A stretch of DNA of 28,486 bases from Umbelopsis ramanniana AG (taxonomy: Eukaryota; Mucoromycota; Umbelopsidomycetes; Umbelopsidales; Umbelopsidaceae). The stretch spans positions 47,486 to 75,971 of the forward strand of contig NW_026252168.1 in the NCBI RefSeq assembly GCF_025399195.1, given 5' to 3'. Shown here piece by piece: positions 9,175 to 20,104 of the stretch (position 1 is its first letter; each line of letters opens with the position of its first letter). The notes under the pieces are model-generated. The model worked only from the letters and a program-made list of their open reading frames with translations. It was not told the DNA's origin and made no database searches. A program made the position numbers and the translations under genes.

Positions 9175-9961
9175 CTATTTTTTGCTGTCTTCTTGAATTT
9201 GACGCATAACCATTTGTGATACTAAACCGCGCAACTGTTCATCTCTGTTCAGTCCGTCTTGTTCTGTTTGCTGAATAACCTGTTCAACTTGACGCAAAAA
9301 TGCGCCATCGTCCTCATCATCGCCCACTGCGACATGAGCCAATTCATCTTCTTCCTCTTCTTCAGCTAAGGTCTCTCCTGTGACCTTTGCGATTTCTTCG
9401 GCAACCTCTCTCCATCCTTCCGAGGCGGCATTGATAGCAGGTGTTGTTCCTTCATGGTTACGGTGAGATGCATCAGCACCCTTTTCAATCAAAAATTTGG
9501 CAGCTTCTGGTGATTCCACAACAAAGAGGGGAGTGTCGCCATCAAAGTCCTCAATATCGATATTGCCTCCTTGTGAAACCAGATATTCTATGACGTCCAA
9601 ATGGCCGTAGGACGCAGCCGCGTGTCTGTTTGAAAACTACCTGGTTAAGATAAGCGCTCAAATTGAGCCGCATTCATACGAAATATATCTTACAATGGGG
9701 TATAGCCGAAATCATCATGACAATTTGTATCGATTCCGGATTCCACAAGTTCCTGATTGATAGTTTAGATGCATTGCATAGTGTTTGTGTGGCACAATCC
9801 GCTCAGAGCTATCTATACCTTGACTCTATCCAGCTGTCCATCCCCTACAAAGAGTCTAGTAAGTCACAAATGCTGCGATGTCTGCTTCCTATTGCACCAA
9901 GCTTACCAGCAGCTGTCCATATGTTAGCAAGTTGTATTGATGGTGTGTTAGTAGGCGCCAT
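9175..9961 (-). CDS. Ankyrin-repeat protein, Yar1-like size
   Basis: Four exons (9961-9907, 9844-9819, 9752-9694, 9625-9175) encode 196 residues. About three and a half ankyrin repeats are visible: IWTAAGDGQLDRVKELVESG; FGYTPLHAAASYGHLDVIEYL; a degenerate FDGDTPLFVVESPEAAKFLI; and HEGTTPAINAASEGW. A Glu/Asp-rich linker (~137-155) and a Gln/Glu-rich helical tail follow. Length, architecture and acidic tail resemble small cytosolic fungal ankyrin proteins, including Yar1 (200 residues, chaperone of ribosomal protein uS3). Repeats alone cannot settle orthology, so no symbol is given. All phases close. It lies tandem to and downstream of uL22, with 204 bp between its ATG and the uL22 stop. Confidence 0.88.
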
Positions 9962-10165
9962 TGTATATGATTATAGAATGTCGAATGACCTTATTTTTTT
10001 AAAATATTAAAAAAATGCGTTTAGGTAGTAGTTCAATGAGCAAGTGACTGCCTTTTCACGCACGAATACAATTTTGCACCCATAACTGAAATGAAATAGC
10101 AAATATGCCCAGATTGAATTTATTTGCAAGCAATATAGGTGAGAGGTACCATGTCAGTCAAATAT

Positions 10166-10920
10166 CTAAGCCTTGATACGAGATTGACGGGCAAGCTGAC
10201 GAGCGTTAAGCTTGGCAACCTTCTTACCGTCCTCCTTTTGAACAGTCTCTCCCTTCTCGGAAAGAACGACTTCAATGTGGCATGGGTGAGAAAGGTAGGG
10301 GTTGATACGACCGTGAGCACGGAAGGTTCTGCGGCGCTGCTTGGGAGCCTGGTTGACAACAATGTTGGCAACGTACAAGTCCTCGACGCTCAAACCCTTA
10401 GCCTAATAATATAGATAAAAGTTAGTACATTGTTAAGAAATCAAAATCAGCCGCGAACCATTTCCACAGCGTACCTCAGCATTGCTTTCGGCGTTCTTAA
10501 GGAGATCGACAACGAACTTGCAAGACTTGACGGGCCAACGGGCCTGGGTGGTCTTGAAAGGCTTGGCTTGAGCAGTGCGGCCAACACCACCGTTGAAACG
10601 GCGGAAAGGAATGGCCTGCTTGTGCTCCTGGACATCACCAAGGTAGGTGAGAGCCTTGGAGAGCTTCATACCAGTGACGGCAACAGCGACCTCATGGGTG
10701 TTCTTGAACTAATGATAGATATACAGTCAGTCATCCATGTCGATATGGTATATATCTGTGGCGCTCAATGCGTATACTTACGTGAACACGGAGGTAAGAG
10801 CCTCTTGACAAAGCAGCTAATGTAGAAGTAAAAAGTCAATGGCTGATCGTCGCTAGTGTAATTTCAGTCGAAAAACTTACACTTGGAGGGGTTGGAGGGT
10901 GTAGCAGCGTATCTCACCAT
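10166..10920 (-). CDS. RPL17: 60S ribosomal protein uL22 (L17)
   Basis: Large-subunit ribosomal protein lining the peptide exit tunnel. Four exons (10920-10881, 10816-10782, 10708-10475, 10402-10166) encode 181 residues (yeast 184). The product runs [79 protein letters not shown] and [20 protein letters not shown], all diagnostic of eukaryotic uL22. A 3' splice-like TTCTCACAG sits 9 nt upstream of the ATG, suggesting a 5' UTR intron. I could not place its donor with confidence. Confidence 0.96.
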
Positions 10921-11774
10921 GGCAATGACCTGTGAGAAGAAAGGAAGCATCAGCAAATTGGTCAATGGAACGGAATGGTTGCTCAATTTGATATTTCTTG
11001 TATGTAATGCGATAGCTCGAGTGATTTTCGTACGGCTGCATTTTCGATTGCTATATAATTGGTGGTTGAATTTTTCCATTCGCAGACCAATTCGAATTGT
11101 GTAGCGCTACATTCAGAGGATTGGCAATGAGCCAACATTTTGTCGAAGCAGCCGTAATCAATCCATCTCTATCCTGACAATCCATCCATCTATTCGCATC
11201 ATATACAGATGGATTCATTTACTACGCACCTCTGATGGATTTTCAAGAGAAAAGAGATCGAACACTGGTTCAATCGTCGTTGCCCTAAAGCAACTGTGAC
11301 TGAGTTTAAATTTCTGGAGGTCCTCAGGATGGGGCTCGATGGTCTCTCAATCTTGCTATGTACAATACCTTGAAAATAGCTGCCTTCCAGTACTGATTCG
11401 CCTGATTCTTTTATTATTTAAACTACTTTTGATTCAATGAAGAGTCCTAATATCTGCCCCTTCTTGATCAGTAAAAGCGTTCACAATAAGTAGGTTCCGG
11501 CAATGTCATACTTCTCCGGACGGCAACATAAAGGCGAAAAATCTAAACTTATAGAAGTTTTCTGACCATATTGCTTCAGCAGTAATATTTGTTAGTATTT
11601 ATTAGTTACAGGCCAATGTCAAATATTGGAAGTTGTTCTCCTTCGCATACGAGGTTTCTGGGGGGTCGAATGCCTACTGTGACTGTCAGGCCGACTGTGG
11701 CAAAGCGCTGCAAACAAAAAAAAGTAAATTTCGTTTCCCACTTAACAAAGTATCCTTCTATCCAAGAATTATAA
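10921..11774. promoter_or_regulatory. Divergent intergenic region, uL22 / Pam18
   Basis: 854 bp between divergent start codons. It includes the probable 5' UTR and UTR intron of uL22, the ATCCATC-rich patch near 11160-11195, and the Pam18 promoter. Short open frames are present, but none has recognisable composition or homology. No TATA box is clearly placed. Confidence 0.45.
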
Positions 11775-12233
11775 ATGGTACGGCAGCATTTCAAGTCGTA
11801 AATTGGCTCAAATTCCTTGCTAACATAACATTTAGTCAACGCCGATAGTTATTGGTTTTGCAGTGGCTGGTGCCGCAACTGCTGCTCGATTAGGCGTAAA
11901 GGCATTTCAAGAATACCAAAAGCGACCAAAGGCTCCTGTCATGCCTCGTCTTTCCAAGTACTACAAAGGTGGTTTCGACCCCAAGATGAATAAGCGCGAA
12001 GCCGCTCTTATCCTTGGACTTCGGTTAGTGCATTTCTGAAACCACAGCTGAAGATGGCCTTACATAATTACTAACTGATGAATTATAGGGAATCTAACAT
12101 ACAAAAAACTAAATTAAAAGAAGCTCATCGACGAATCATGTTGGCAAACCATCCAGATCGCGGTGGTTCTCCATACCTCGCCAGTAAGATTAATGAGGCA
12201 AAGGATTTCTTAGAAGGAAAAGCCAAGAAATAG
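11775..12233 (+). CDS. PAM18: Pam18/Tim14, J-protein of the mitochondrial import motor
   Basis: Inner-membrane J-protein that stimulates mtHsp70 in the TIM23 presequence translocase motor. Three exons: 11775-11777 (only the ATG), 11836-12023 and 12089-12233, encoding 111 residues. The start reads [20 protein letters not shown], a single membrane segment facing the intermembrane space. A spacer with [20 protein letters not shown] follows, then the J domain with the catalytic HPD at 85-87 ([20 protein letters not shown]) and the family ending FLEGKAKK. Human DNAJC19 has 116 residues. The 58-nt first intron has a perfect GCTAAC branch motif. The isolated start codon was chosen because it joins precisely to the conserved STPIV start. 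Confidence 0.94.
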
Positions 12234-13566
12234 ATATGTGGAAGCAAAATTGAATTTATACGAAGATAATATTTCCCCTGGATGGTAGCTTAGATGTTTC
12301 GTACAATAAATGTAAAGTGTTTGTTATTTATATACCGCATTAGTGGATTAAATCGTTACCTCCCATTAAGCACTTTTAGTGTCATCGTGTGAGCAACTCC
12401 TTTAGCTGACAGCGCAATCGTTGACCGTACCCCGTTATGATGACAACCAGCCTATAACTTACTGCGTAACACAGCTAACAAAATTGTCATAGCCAAATTG
12501 AATGCGCCCTTTTGGTTTCTACATGGGATAGGAAGCGGTGATGATTGTAGTAGCGTAGCTGTAAACTGCCAATTGGTGCTAGCATATATCTTTCTGTCTA
12601 CGTAGTTAAATTTGTTCGTTAGTGCGCCAAGCGACGGATTGCCCGCCATGGCTACTATAAATTCTACCATGCCAAGTTTTCTCCAAGGCGCTTCTATTGG
12701 GAGTGAAGCTAATTGAATTGCTGACTAGATCTGTTCTGGTCGTGTAACTGCCTGGCAGCTGATATACGACTCTAGATAGGTGACGACTCACTAAGATTTG
12801 CACGCTAATTTCAATGGTGTGCATTTTACAGACAACTCGTACAATCGATGACAAATGAACTTTCAATCCATATGGGAGTAATATAATATTGCCTTCCAAG
12901 ATGTCAGATAGCGAATATGTGAAAAAGTGGAATTTATTGAGCGAATCTCTTGCACCTCCAGCAGATTTTGCAAATCTAGCCACGTAACGTGCAGTGGCAA
13001 TTTGTTGCGCCAGAAACCATATAATCGTTTTCGTAAGGAATATACCAAGCAAATGGACCCTGTAAAAGATGTACATATCATGATGAAACGTCATGTATCT
13101 TTTCTCGTTGTAAGATTGAAATTTAAGGTACTACGTCCATACCGTTTTTTTGAAATGATCTCAAAAAGTGTTCCTTATCAAAGTTTATTGACACATCATG
13201 TACCTAGAAGTGGATTTATTCGACAGATATATAAGCAGAAGTGGTAAACAAACCATTTTTTTAAAAAAGTTGTACAATATGCTTAAAAGTATCTGGCATA
13301 CAAGTACTTTTCGCTTTACGCTAAAAAGAAAAAAAAAAAATTGAAAAGAAAGAGAACATCGATGAGGAAGTTGAATGTTACTATTGCCTGGAAGTCTGTC
13401 AACCCTGTCAAAATTCAAATTGTACCTAGATAACAAGGGGAACATTTCGGAAAGACCTCCCATTGTTAGTCACACTGGTTCAGATCATACCTACATTATA
13501 CGGTACCTCATTTAAAAAAAAAAATATTGGCGTAACTAATACCCTGCTTTTTCTTTACATTTTCAG
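12234..13566. other. Long unassigned stretch between Pam18 and the ThrE-type gene
   Basis: 1.33 kb with no gene I can support. It should contain the Pam18 3' UTR, the ThrE-type promoter and probably an upstream exon of that gene. Weak candidates are a 22-codon frame with a good start context at about 12648, and a Cys-rich frame near 13357-13430 whose residues include CYYCLEVCQPCQNSNC, with no family match known to me. Open frames up to 160 codons on the minus strand have unlikely composition. An A-rich run lies at 13329-13340. Confidence 0.4.
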
Positions 13567-15503
13567 TCCACGACCGTTATGAAGTCCGTTATGCATGAAG
13601 CCACACAGGATATATCGCAACGCTGGTCTCAAATCGCAATAGAAGTTGCAGCGGACGAGGCTGCTTCAAAAATTCAACTTCCTTTACGAGTTAGCTTTCC
13701 AATACCATCACATACACAGTACGAGTCCTCCCGGGATATAGAGAAAGCAGACGAGTATAGAGAGATCGGTGAAGACGTTGATGAACTTATGTATTCGTCT
13801 ACGCAATCAAATGATTACACCCTACGAAGGCTTCGAAATTTTTTGGACCTTAAACTGTCTGAAAATATGAAAAACTTGCTTCGTGAAGTAGCAAAGCAAG
13901 GCGCCAGTCACCAACGAAAAAGTGTAACCAGCATCTGGAGCGCGAGGGAACTTACGCTTGAATTGAAACTTGACGGTGTAGACGATGATCAAAACCAGAA
14001 GCCACAATATGCAGAGTGTGATTCCACATCACAAGGAAGCGACAGTAGCCAGACTTTGGTTTTCGGAAGCTGTAATCCATCAAGCCTCAAGTCTTCTAAG
14101 AGTACAGGTCAGCGAAAGCTGCTGCTCATTCGACTTACCAAAGCGCTTATGCGATATGGCGCTGCCAGTCATCGAATTGTAAGTGACTTACATTTCCGGT
14201 ATTGAACAGCTTCAATGATCTTGATACTCAGATTTCTTGTCCGTTCTCCAGGAGGAATGTCTACAGATGACCGCAGAATATCTTGAAGTGGAAATGACAA
14301 TTGTATTTCTACCTGGATTATCACTGATATGCTTCAGTGATATAGAAAACCACGCCGTTGAAACACTACTGGTAAAGTGCAACGAGGGTTTCGATATGGG
14401 AAAATTAGCCAAGGTTTTCAAAACCGCGATTTCGACGCAAAGATCAACAATCGACGTTAGAACCGCATTGGATCAACTGCACGACATCAAATTGAGTCCT
14501 CCTACATGGGGGTCTTGGTCGATGCTGATGGCCTATGCATTATCCAGTTTAGTTGCTGCACCCGTAATGTTTCAAGGGTCTTGGACCGATGGCCTCGTGA
14601 GTGGTGGACTGGGCCTACTCGTTGGTGTAGTTATTACCGTTGCCGAGAAGTACGCCATATTTAACAACATGGTAGCAGTCTCAATCTGCATAACAATAGG
14701 CTTTACCGTTCGCGCACTCAGCGCATATATATGCTTCACCGGGGTCGTACTATCTTCAATTGTGATGTTACTTCCAGGATACAATCTGACGATAAGCATT
14801 GTAAGTAACCATATAGTTAAAGTGACGGGGTGTAGCGGAAACAATTTTTTATTTGATGTTATTCCATATCATCGATTTCTAACGTGACTCTTGCCAGATG
14901 GAATTTTCGGCACAACATATGATAACCGGCACCATCCGATTCGGATATTCGTTACTATACGCTCTCTTAGTCGGATATGGTCTTGAGGTCGGTAGTGCAT
15001 TATACTCCTCCGTGGACCCCGCGTTGCCATCAGATTTTGCCAGCTGCAGCTATCCTGTTTCCGAATGGTTCTACATACCCCTTTATCCCATAGTAGCCAT
15101 CACAAGCGGTATGACCAGCGGTGCTACTGCACGTCAATGGCCGGCCATTATAGCGTGCTCATGCTTTGGGATGGGTGTCACATACTTCGTTGGCAAAGTT
15201 GTATCTGATTCACAAATCGTTGCAACAATAGGGGCTTTTGCGATAGGCTTATTCGGTAGAATATACTATCGCATAACCGGAGAGCTGGCTCTAGTTCCAC
15301 TTTGTTCGGCGATGGGCTTGTTGACCGCTGGAAATATCGGTGTGAAGGGTGTTTACCTTCTTATGCAAGAGAGTGACGATGGAGGCTCGCTTGCCTTGCA
15401 AATGGTAGTCACCTCTGTCGCAATAGCCATCGGCCTATTTGCAGCAGCATTGATACCGATATTCCCTAGACATAAAGGACGATCTGTCAATCTTTCATAC
15501 TGA
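13567..15503 (+). CDS. PRM10: ThrE/Prm10-type multispanning membrane transporter
   Basis: Member of the ThrE family (DUF1212 plus DUF3815; bacterial threonine/serine exporters, fungal Prm10). Exons 13567-14178, 14252-14800 and 14898-15503; from the first Met (13579) 584 residues. The first ~190 residues are polar and Ser-rich. A conserved cytosolic domain follows, with KLLLIRLTKALMRYGAASHR, EECLQMTAEYLEVEMTIVFL, then GFDMGKL and an amphipathic helix ending near WGSWSM. About ten hydrophobic segments follow, for example MAYALSSLVAAPVMF, GLLVGVVITVAEKY, SSIVMLLPGYNLTISI and the C-terminal DUF3815-like block. A clear 3' splice site (TTTTCAG at 13561-13566) lies 12 nt before the Met, with the frame open. 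The true start may be in an unseen upstream exon or this may be a UTR intron. Confidence 0.85.
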
Positions 15504-15582
15504 ACATGTAACAACCTAATTTAGTCTTTTAAAAATTGTTTTTCATTTTATGTACAATGTATGTCTATGTAAGCTGTGCAAA

Positions 15583-17285
15583 TTACACTCGTGTTACTTT
15601 CTTTTTTCCTCTTGATTGCGCTTTTGATGGATCCTTGACTTCCTCGTCTGCAGTTCTCTTATTTTTTCTTAACTGTTTTCGTTCACCGAAATTCGTGTCA
15701 TGGAGATGCTGTCATAGCATAACAGAAGATTAGCCTGGCTTATCACGGTAAAAGTTGCTTCAAGCATATTTACTTACCATTCTGGCAACGCGTTTAGCAG
15801 TAGTCACTTCGTTCAATTCCTCCAAAATCTTATTCTCGTTAACCTTATATTCCTCCATTTGCTTGTCTGCAGAATAGAAGTTAGTAATGAAGAAGGATGA
15901 AGAAGAATTAATGTTACATTTGATACTGACTTGTCTTGGCTTCAATATTTTGAATCAACTGTATGTCATGTTCTGACACAATAGACAGGGCTTGACCACC
16001 TCTACCAGCTCTTGCAGTACGACCAACACGATGAATGTAATCCGTTGGATCACGAGGGATATCAAAGTTGAGCACAAGCTCGACAGTAGGGATATCAAGA
16101 CCACTATTATGCAAAAATTAGCGTTACTACATACACAAAGTCTGGCCATGAAATAACACGAAGACGGCACACATACCGGCTTCCAACATCGGTTGCAATA
16201 AGAACATCAATTACTTGTGCCCTGAATCTACCTAAAGAATCCAAACGCTGTTGTTGGGTCAGGTCGGAGTGTAGAGCAGTGCATCGGATGCCCAGCTCCT
16301 TGAGCATAACTGTGATCATTTCAGCTGTTTTGCATCTTCCGCAAAATATTATGGTCGACTTTCCGGAATATTCCTTTGATCGAAGAACATGAACTAAATA
16401 GACCTCACGAACATGAGATGGCACAAATACATAGTATTGGTCAAGTGTCGAAACAGTATGAATGCTAGTATCGCACTGGTACAAAAATGGCCTTTTCTTT
16501 GGGTCTTCTTCCGCCTCGCTCAATGCAAGGATTGAGTCGGTCATAGTGGCTGTGAATAAGAGTGTTTGCCGCTTTTCTGGTATATTGTTGAATATCACTT
16601 CGAGATCTTCCGTAAAGGTATCCGAAAGCAATCGATCAGCTTCATCCATCACGAGATACTTGATATTCTTTAAATCTACTGCTCCAGAAGAACTTTGTAT
16701 GTGGTCTCGGAGGCGTCCTGGTGTGGCAATAACGACGTGTGGTCGCCGAGACAAATCAAGAGCTTGCTGCATCATATCCAATCCACCAACAACGACAGTC
16801 TCCTTGATATTCACTCCTCTTCCCAAGACTCGAAATTGTTCTGCTATTTGGAAAGCAAGCTCTCTGTATATGATACCGTCAGTATTTTCTCATTGACCAT
16901 ACAGCTTGAATATGCTGACTTATACTAACCTTGTGGGTGTAAGAACGAGCGCAAATATACCGTAAGGGTCTTCAGAAAGCTTCTGAAGAATAGGTAAAGC
17001 AAATGCGGCTGTTTTTCCGGATCCAGTTTTGGCTCCACCAATTACATCCTTACCAGAAAGGATAGCTGGTATACAAGCCTTTTGAATTTCACTTGGTTTG
17101 CGAATGGAAAGCGATCCAAGTGCATCGACAAGCCAGGAACTTAAACCAAGCTGGTCAAATGCAGTCTCTTTCGATTTAGCTCGTACCAAGGCTGCTTCCG
17201 AGGAGCTTGTACTTCCGTCCTTTTCAAACAGATTGCCTTTCTTCAGTGTTTCCGCTTCTGCTACAGTCGTCAATGTTCCTGCCAT
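15583..17285 (-). CDS. DBP8: DEAD-box RNA helicase Dbp8/DDX49
   Basis: Nucleolar ATP-dependent RNA helicase of 40S subunit assembly. Five exons (17285-16930, 16863-16177, 16103-15931, 15866-15778, 15708-15583) encode 476 residues (yeast 431, human DDX49 483). Motifs: Q-motif with Phe43 and Gln68, Walker A AKTGSGKT 85-92, TPTRELA 116-122, TPGR 166-169, DEAD 192-195, TAT at 223-225 in place of SAT as in this subfamily, ATDVGSRGLDIP, and [13 protein letters not shown]. The tail [20 protein letters not shown] then KRVARM is the Dbp8/DDX49 signature and is followed by a Lys-rich end ([10 protein letters not shown]). A long T run and ACAG just upstream of the ATG on the coding strand suggest a 5' UTR intron. 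It is convergent with the ThrE-type gene, with only 79 bp between stops. Confidence 0.95.
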
Positions 17286-18007
17286 TATAAGTGATCAGCC
17301 CTTTCGTCTGTAAAAAAAAAAAAAAAAATTGAAAAGGGTAGAATGAGACAAAACCAGTCACGGCCAAGAGCGAATGTTCGGTCTTGTCTCACCAAATCAG
17401 ATAAGGAACACATTTTGCCACGATGATCAATCCGCTGAACTTAGCATAGAAGTTACGAGATTAATTGACATGAACTCTAATAGTCAACAACTCAATCTAT
17501 AAACGCTCCTTCCAAATGAAAGCTCTTCGCTTGAAGTAATAGTTGCTAGGTGATCCAATTCAAACATGCATTTTCGCTTCGCCGAACGAAGATAATAATT
17601 GCACAGAATGGAGCAAATTGTAGTTGACGACTCATAGAGCTGAATGATCTGCAATAATTTATATGATGCAGTGTCCATCTGCTGCCAAATTTCGCCTTAT
17701 CACATGTTTTATCCTTTCCGATAGCAGAAGCCGATGTGATATGATAGAACATGCTTGAGTTTGAATCGAGGCTAATCGATGAAGAAAGGCTTTATGCAAA
17801 ACAGTTACGAATTGGCGAAGCCGAAATCGAAGAAATTCCATGTTAGAACTAAGGTGAGTCAAACGTTGAAAGCTGCGGTAACTTCAATATTATCCGATAT
17901 CTGCCAATCAAACGTCAATTTCGGACTCTGCTTGTAGCCTAGCAAGGGAGGCTGGCGGCCAATTCATCGTCAGCTCATTGTGAGCGGGATTATTGGGAAG
18001 CAAGTGC

Positions 18008-18014
18008 TTACTAA
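18008..18014 (+). promoter_or_regulatory. Yap1/AP-1-type site TTACTAA
   Basis: Exact TTACTAA, the canonical response element of fungal Yap1-like oxidative-stress bZIP factors, 110 bp before the peroxiredoxin ATG and about 54 bp before its TATA box. Peroxiredoxins are classic Yap1 targets in yeast. Function here is inferred. Confidence 0.55.
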
Positions 18015-18067
18015 CATTCTGGCCAATCATATCCGAACCTTAATTGAATATCCGACGATTTTCAGCA

Positions 18068-18074
18068 TATATAA
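18068..18074 (+). promoter_or_regulatory. TATA box of the peroxiredoxin gene
   Basis: TATATAA followed by GGCC and a pyrimidine-rich leader (CACCCCTCCGCTCC), 50 bp before the ATG. This is the clearest core promoter in the window and fits a highly expressed, inducible gene. Confidence 0.65.
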
Positions 18075-18123
18075 GGCCACCCCTCCGCTCCTAAAATTTC
18101 CACATCTTTCTAAATCTATCATA

Positions 18124-18928
18124 ATGGGTAAGATATCCTCTGCCTTCCATTGCTTGTAATCTTAGTACATATTATTAATGTATCTTACTTGTATGCACAG
18201 TTGCTCAAGTTCAACATCCCGCTCCTAAGTTCACTGGTACCGCCGTCGTCGATGGTGACTTCAAGCAAATTTCTCTTGACGACTACAAGGTAAGCACAAT
18301 AGACCTCGGTAGTCAATAATACCATTTACGCGTCATCACGTACTGACCATCTTGCTACATAGGGTCAATACGTTGTCTTCTTCTGGTACCCCATGGACTT
18401 CACCTTTGTCTGTCCCACTGAGATCATCGCTTTCTCTGACAGAATCGCCGAGTTCAAGGCTTTGAACACTGCTGTCATCGCTGCCTCCACTGACTCCGAG
18501 TTCTCTCACTTGGCTTGGGTTAACCAACCTCGCAAGCAAGGTGGTCTCGGTGAGATGCAAATTCCTATCTTGGCCGATAAGACCAAGAAGATCGCCAGAG
18601 ATTATGGTGTCCTCATCGAGGAGGAAGGTATCGCTCTCCGTGGTCTCTTCATCATCGACCCCAAGGGTACTGTTCGGTAAGTTGTGCGGAAGGATTGAAG
18701 TTAAGAGAAAACAGATCGACGGATTATTAATGAGTTTTCCCGTTACGCAGTCAAATTACCATCAACGATTTGCCCGTTGGCCGATCTGTTGACGAGACTC
18801 TCCGTCTCGTTGAGGCTTTCCAGTTCACTGATGTGCACGGTGAGGTCTGCCCTGCTGGCTGGCAAAAGGGTGACAAGACCATCAAGCCTGACTCCAAGGC
18901 TTCTTTGGAATACTTCGGCTCTGCTTAA
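18124..18928 (+). CDS. TSA1: Typical 2-Cys peroxiredoxin (Tsa1-like)
   Basis: Thioredoxin-dependent peroxidase that reduces H2O2 and organic peroxides in the cytosol. Four exons (18124-18127, 18201-18289, 18363-18676, 18751-18928) give 194 residues. The first coding exon is only ATGG. Peroxidatic Cys48 lies in [10 protein letters not shown]; resolving Cys169 lies in HGEVCPAGW. The GGLG motif and C-terminal EYFGSA (YF motif) are present. Together these mark the hyperoxidation-sensitive, eukaryotic-type enzyme that can form decamers and act as a chaperone. Codon use is markedly C-ending at many two-fold positions compared with neighbours, as expected for a highly expressed gene. The Yap1-type site and TATA box upstream suggest oxidative induction. 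Confidence 0.97.
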
Positions 18929-20104
18929 ACTCTTCATACAACATTAACATTTAGAATTACAAAGACACTCGAGTCGGTCGTCATCGTACAATAGACAACT
19001 CATCAACTTATACATCAATACAACTTTTTTGAAAAAAAGAAAAAAAAATTATACGTAAATGCTTGGTGTCAGTGGTATGGTAAACATTGTGGTGGGAGTG
19101 AAAACAAAAAAGTAGCGGAGTAGGCGTTCTGAGTATCACATTTTGTTAGCCAGCCGCTATCAAGCGTCTTGCCTAGCGCGATAGAAGCGAACTCTGCATT
19201 ATAAAATGATTCGAAAAAACGTTTTGTACCTTATCTTAGCAATACTCGGCGACATTATTGCCGTTATCGCGCGAGATTTTCGGGTTATGACTACATTTAA
19301 TAGCCCACGCTCATCACATCATGGCATTGAACGTGGTACCTGTCATGTGAAGTTTGGTAGCACCCGAACCTAACCCCTTGAAGTTCCTCATATTGACTTC
19401 ATAGCTTCCTTGATAACATGGTATTGGCAATGTTATGGGCTCCTTAAACACATCTTCGAAGAAACTATATAACGTACTTGCACATTTGCGTTTTTTCATT
19501 ACGTAAGATTGATATATTCGTCCATGCTCGTCGCTGCGGCCGAAAAATTTAACTTCCTATGTGGGTACTTTTTCGTAAAAAAACACCTTTTACAAATGGT
19601 GGTGGAAAGCATGGCAGTTTGTACGACAAGCCTTTTGCTAGAACAGTCAATAAATTTTAACTTTTGCCCGAATACCGCTCACTTTTCCCTGACACTTCCC
19701 TATAGCTTCAGTAAGTCCTATTTGAGCCATGTCTTGATAGCACTTGCGGATATGTATAGCTGCGGTTCAAACCCAAAAGATGTGTTGAGCAGACACCTTT
19801 GTGCATTACATAAATTTGTTGTAAACGAGCTCTGTCACTGTCGAGCTACTTTGGTTAGGTCGCTAAAACTAATTATTTAACACCGTGACACTCGAACAAA
19901 GGTTGCTGCACGATACTTCAAAGACTGATTGTAAAGATGCATCATCAACCCCACAATACTGTTCTCCTTGCACCTCGGACTTGCAAATGTAGTTTCCACC
20001 ACTCCACATTTGTTTGAATAGCGCAAAAAACTTGTATTGTACAGTATTAATTTACTTTAAATTATTTTGATTGGTGTTGGTTAGGTATTTGGTAATATGG
20101 GGTC
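18929..20104. other. Long convergent spacer, peroxiredoxin / kinesin
   Basis: 1.18 kb between two convergent stop codons, unusually long for this window. Weak candidates: a 55-codon plus-strand frame at 19206-19373 starting MIRKNVLYLILAILGDIIAV (hydrophobic start, TATAAA directly before it); a 61-codon minus-strand frame at 19499-19314 overlapping it; and a 123-codon plus-strand frame at 19509-19880 with unlikely composition. None can be tied to a family. A-rich runs at 19033-19048. Confidence 0.4.

Larger units (their letters stand above)
17286..18123. promoter_or_regulatory. Divergent intergenic region, DBP8 / peroxiredoxin
   Basis: 838 bp between divergent start codons. Near the DBP8 end is a 17-nt A run (17312-17328). 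Near the peroxiredoxin end are the Yap1-type site and TATA box listed separately. The middle part has no gene I can support. Confidence 0.5.

Noticed and set aside
12606-13094. 162-codon minus-strand open frame
   Set aside because: Composition is unlike a protein, no motif was found, and it overlaps several other frames of the same quality.
17432-17447. Similarity to the start of the 28S rRNA gene (CCGCTGAACTTA)
   Set aside because: Only about 16 nt match and flanking bases do not, so it is probably chance.
19509-19880. 123-codon plus-strand open frame
   Set aside because: It has high Cys, Leu and Ser with no recognisable domain, and no splice or promoter support.
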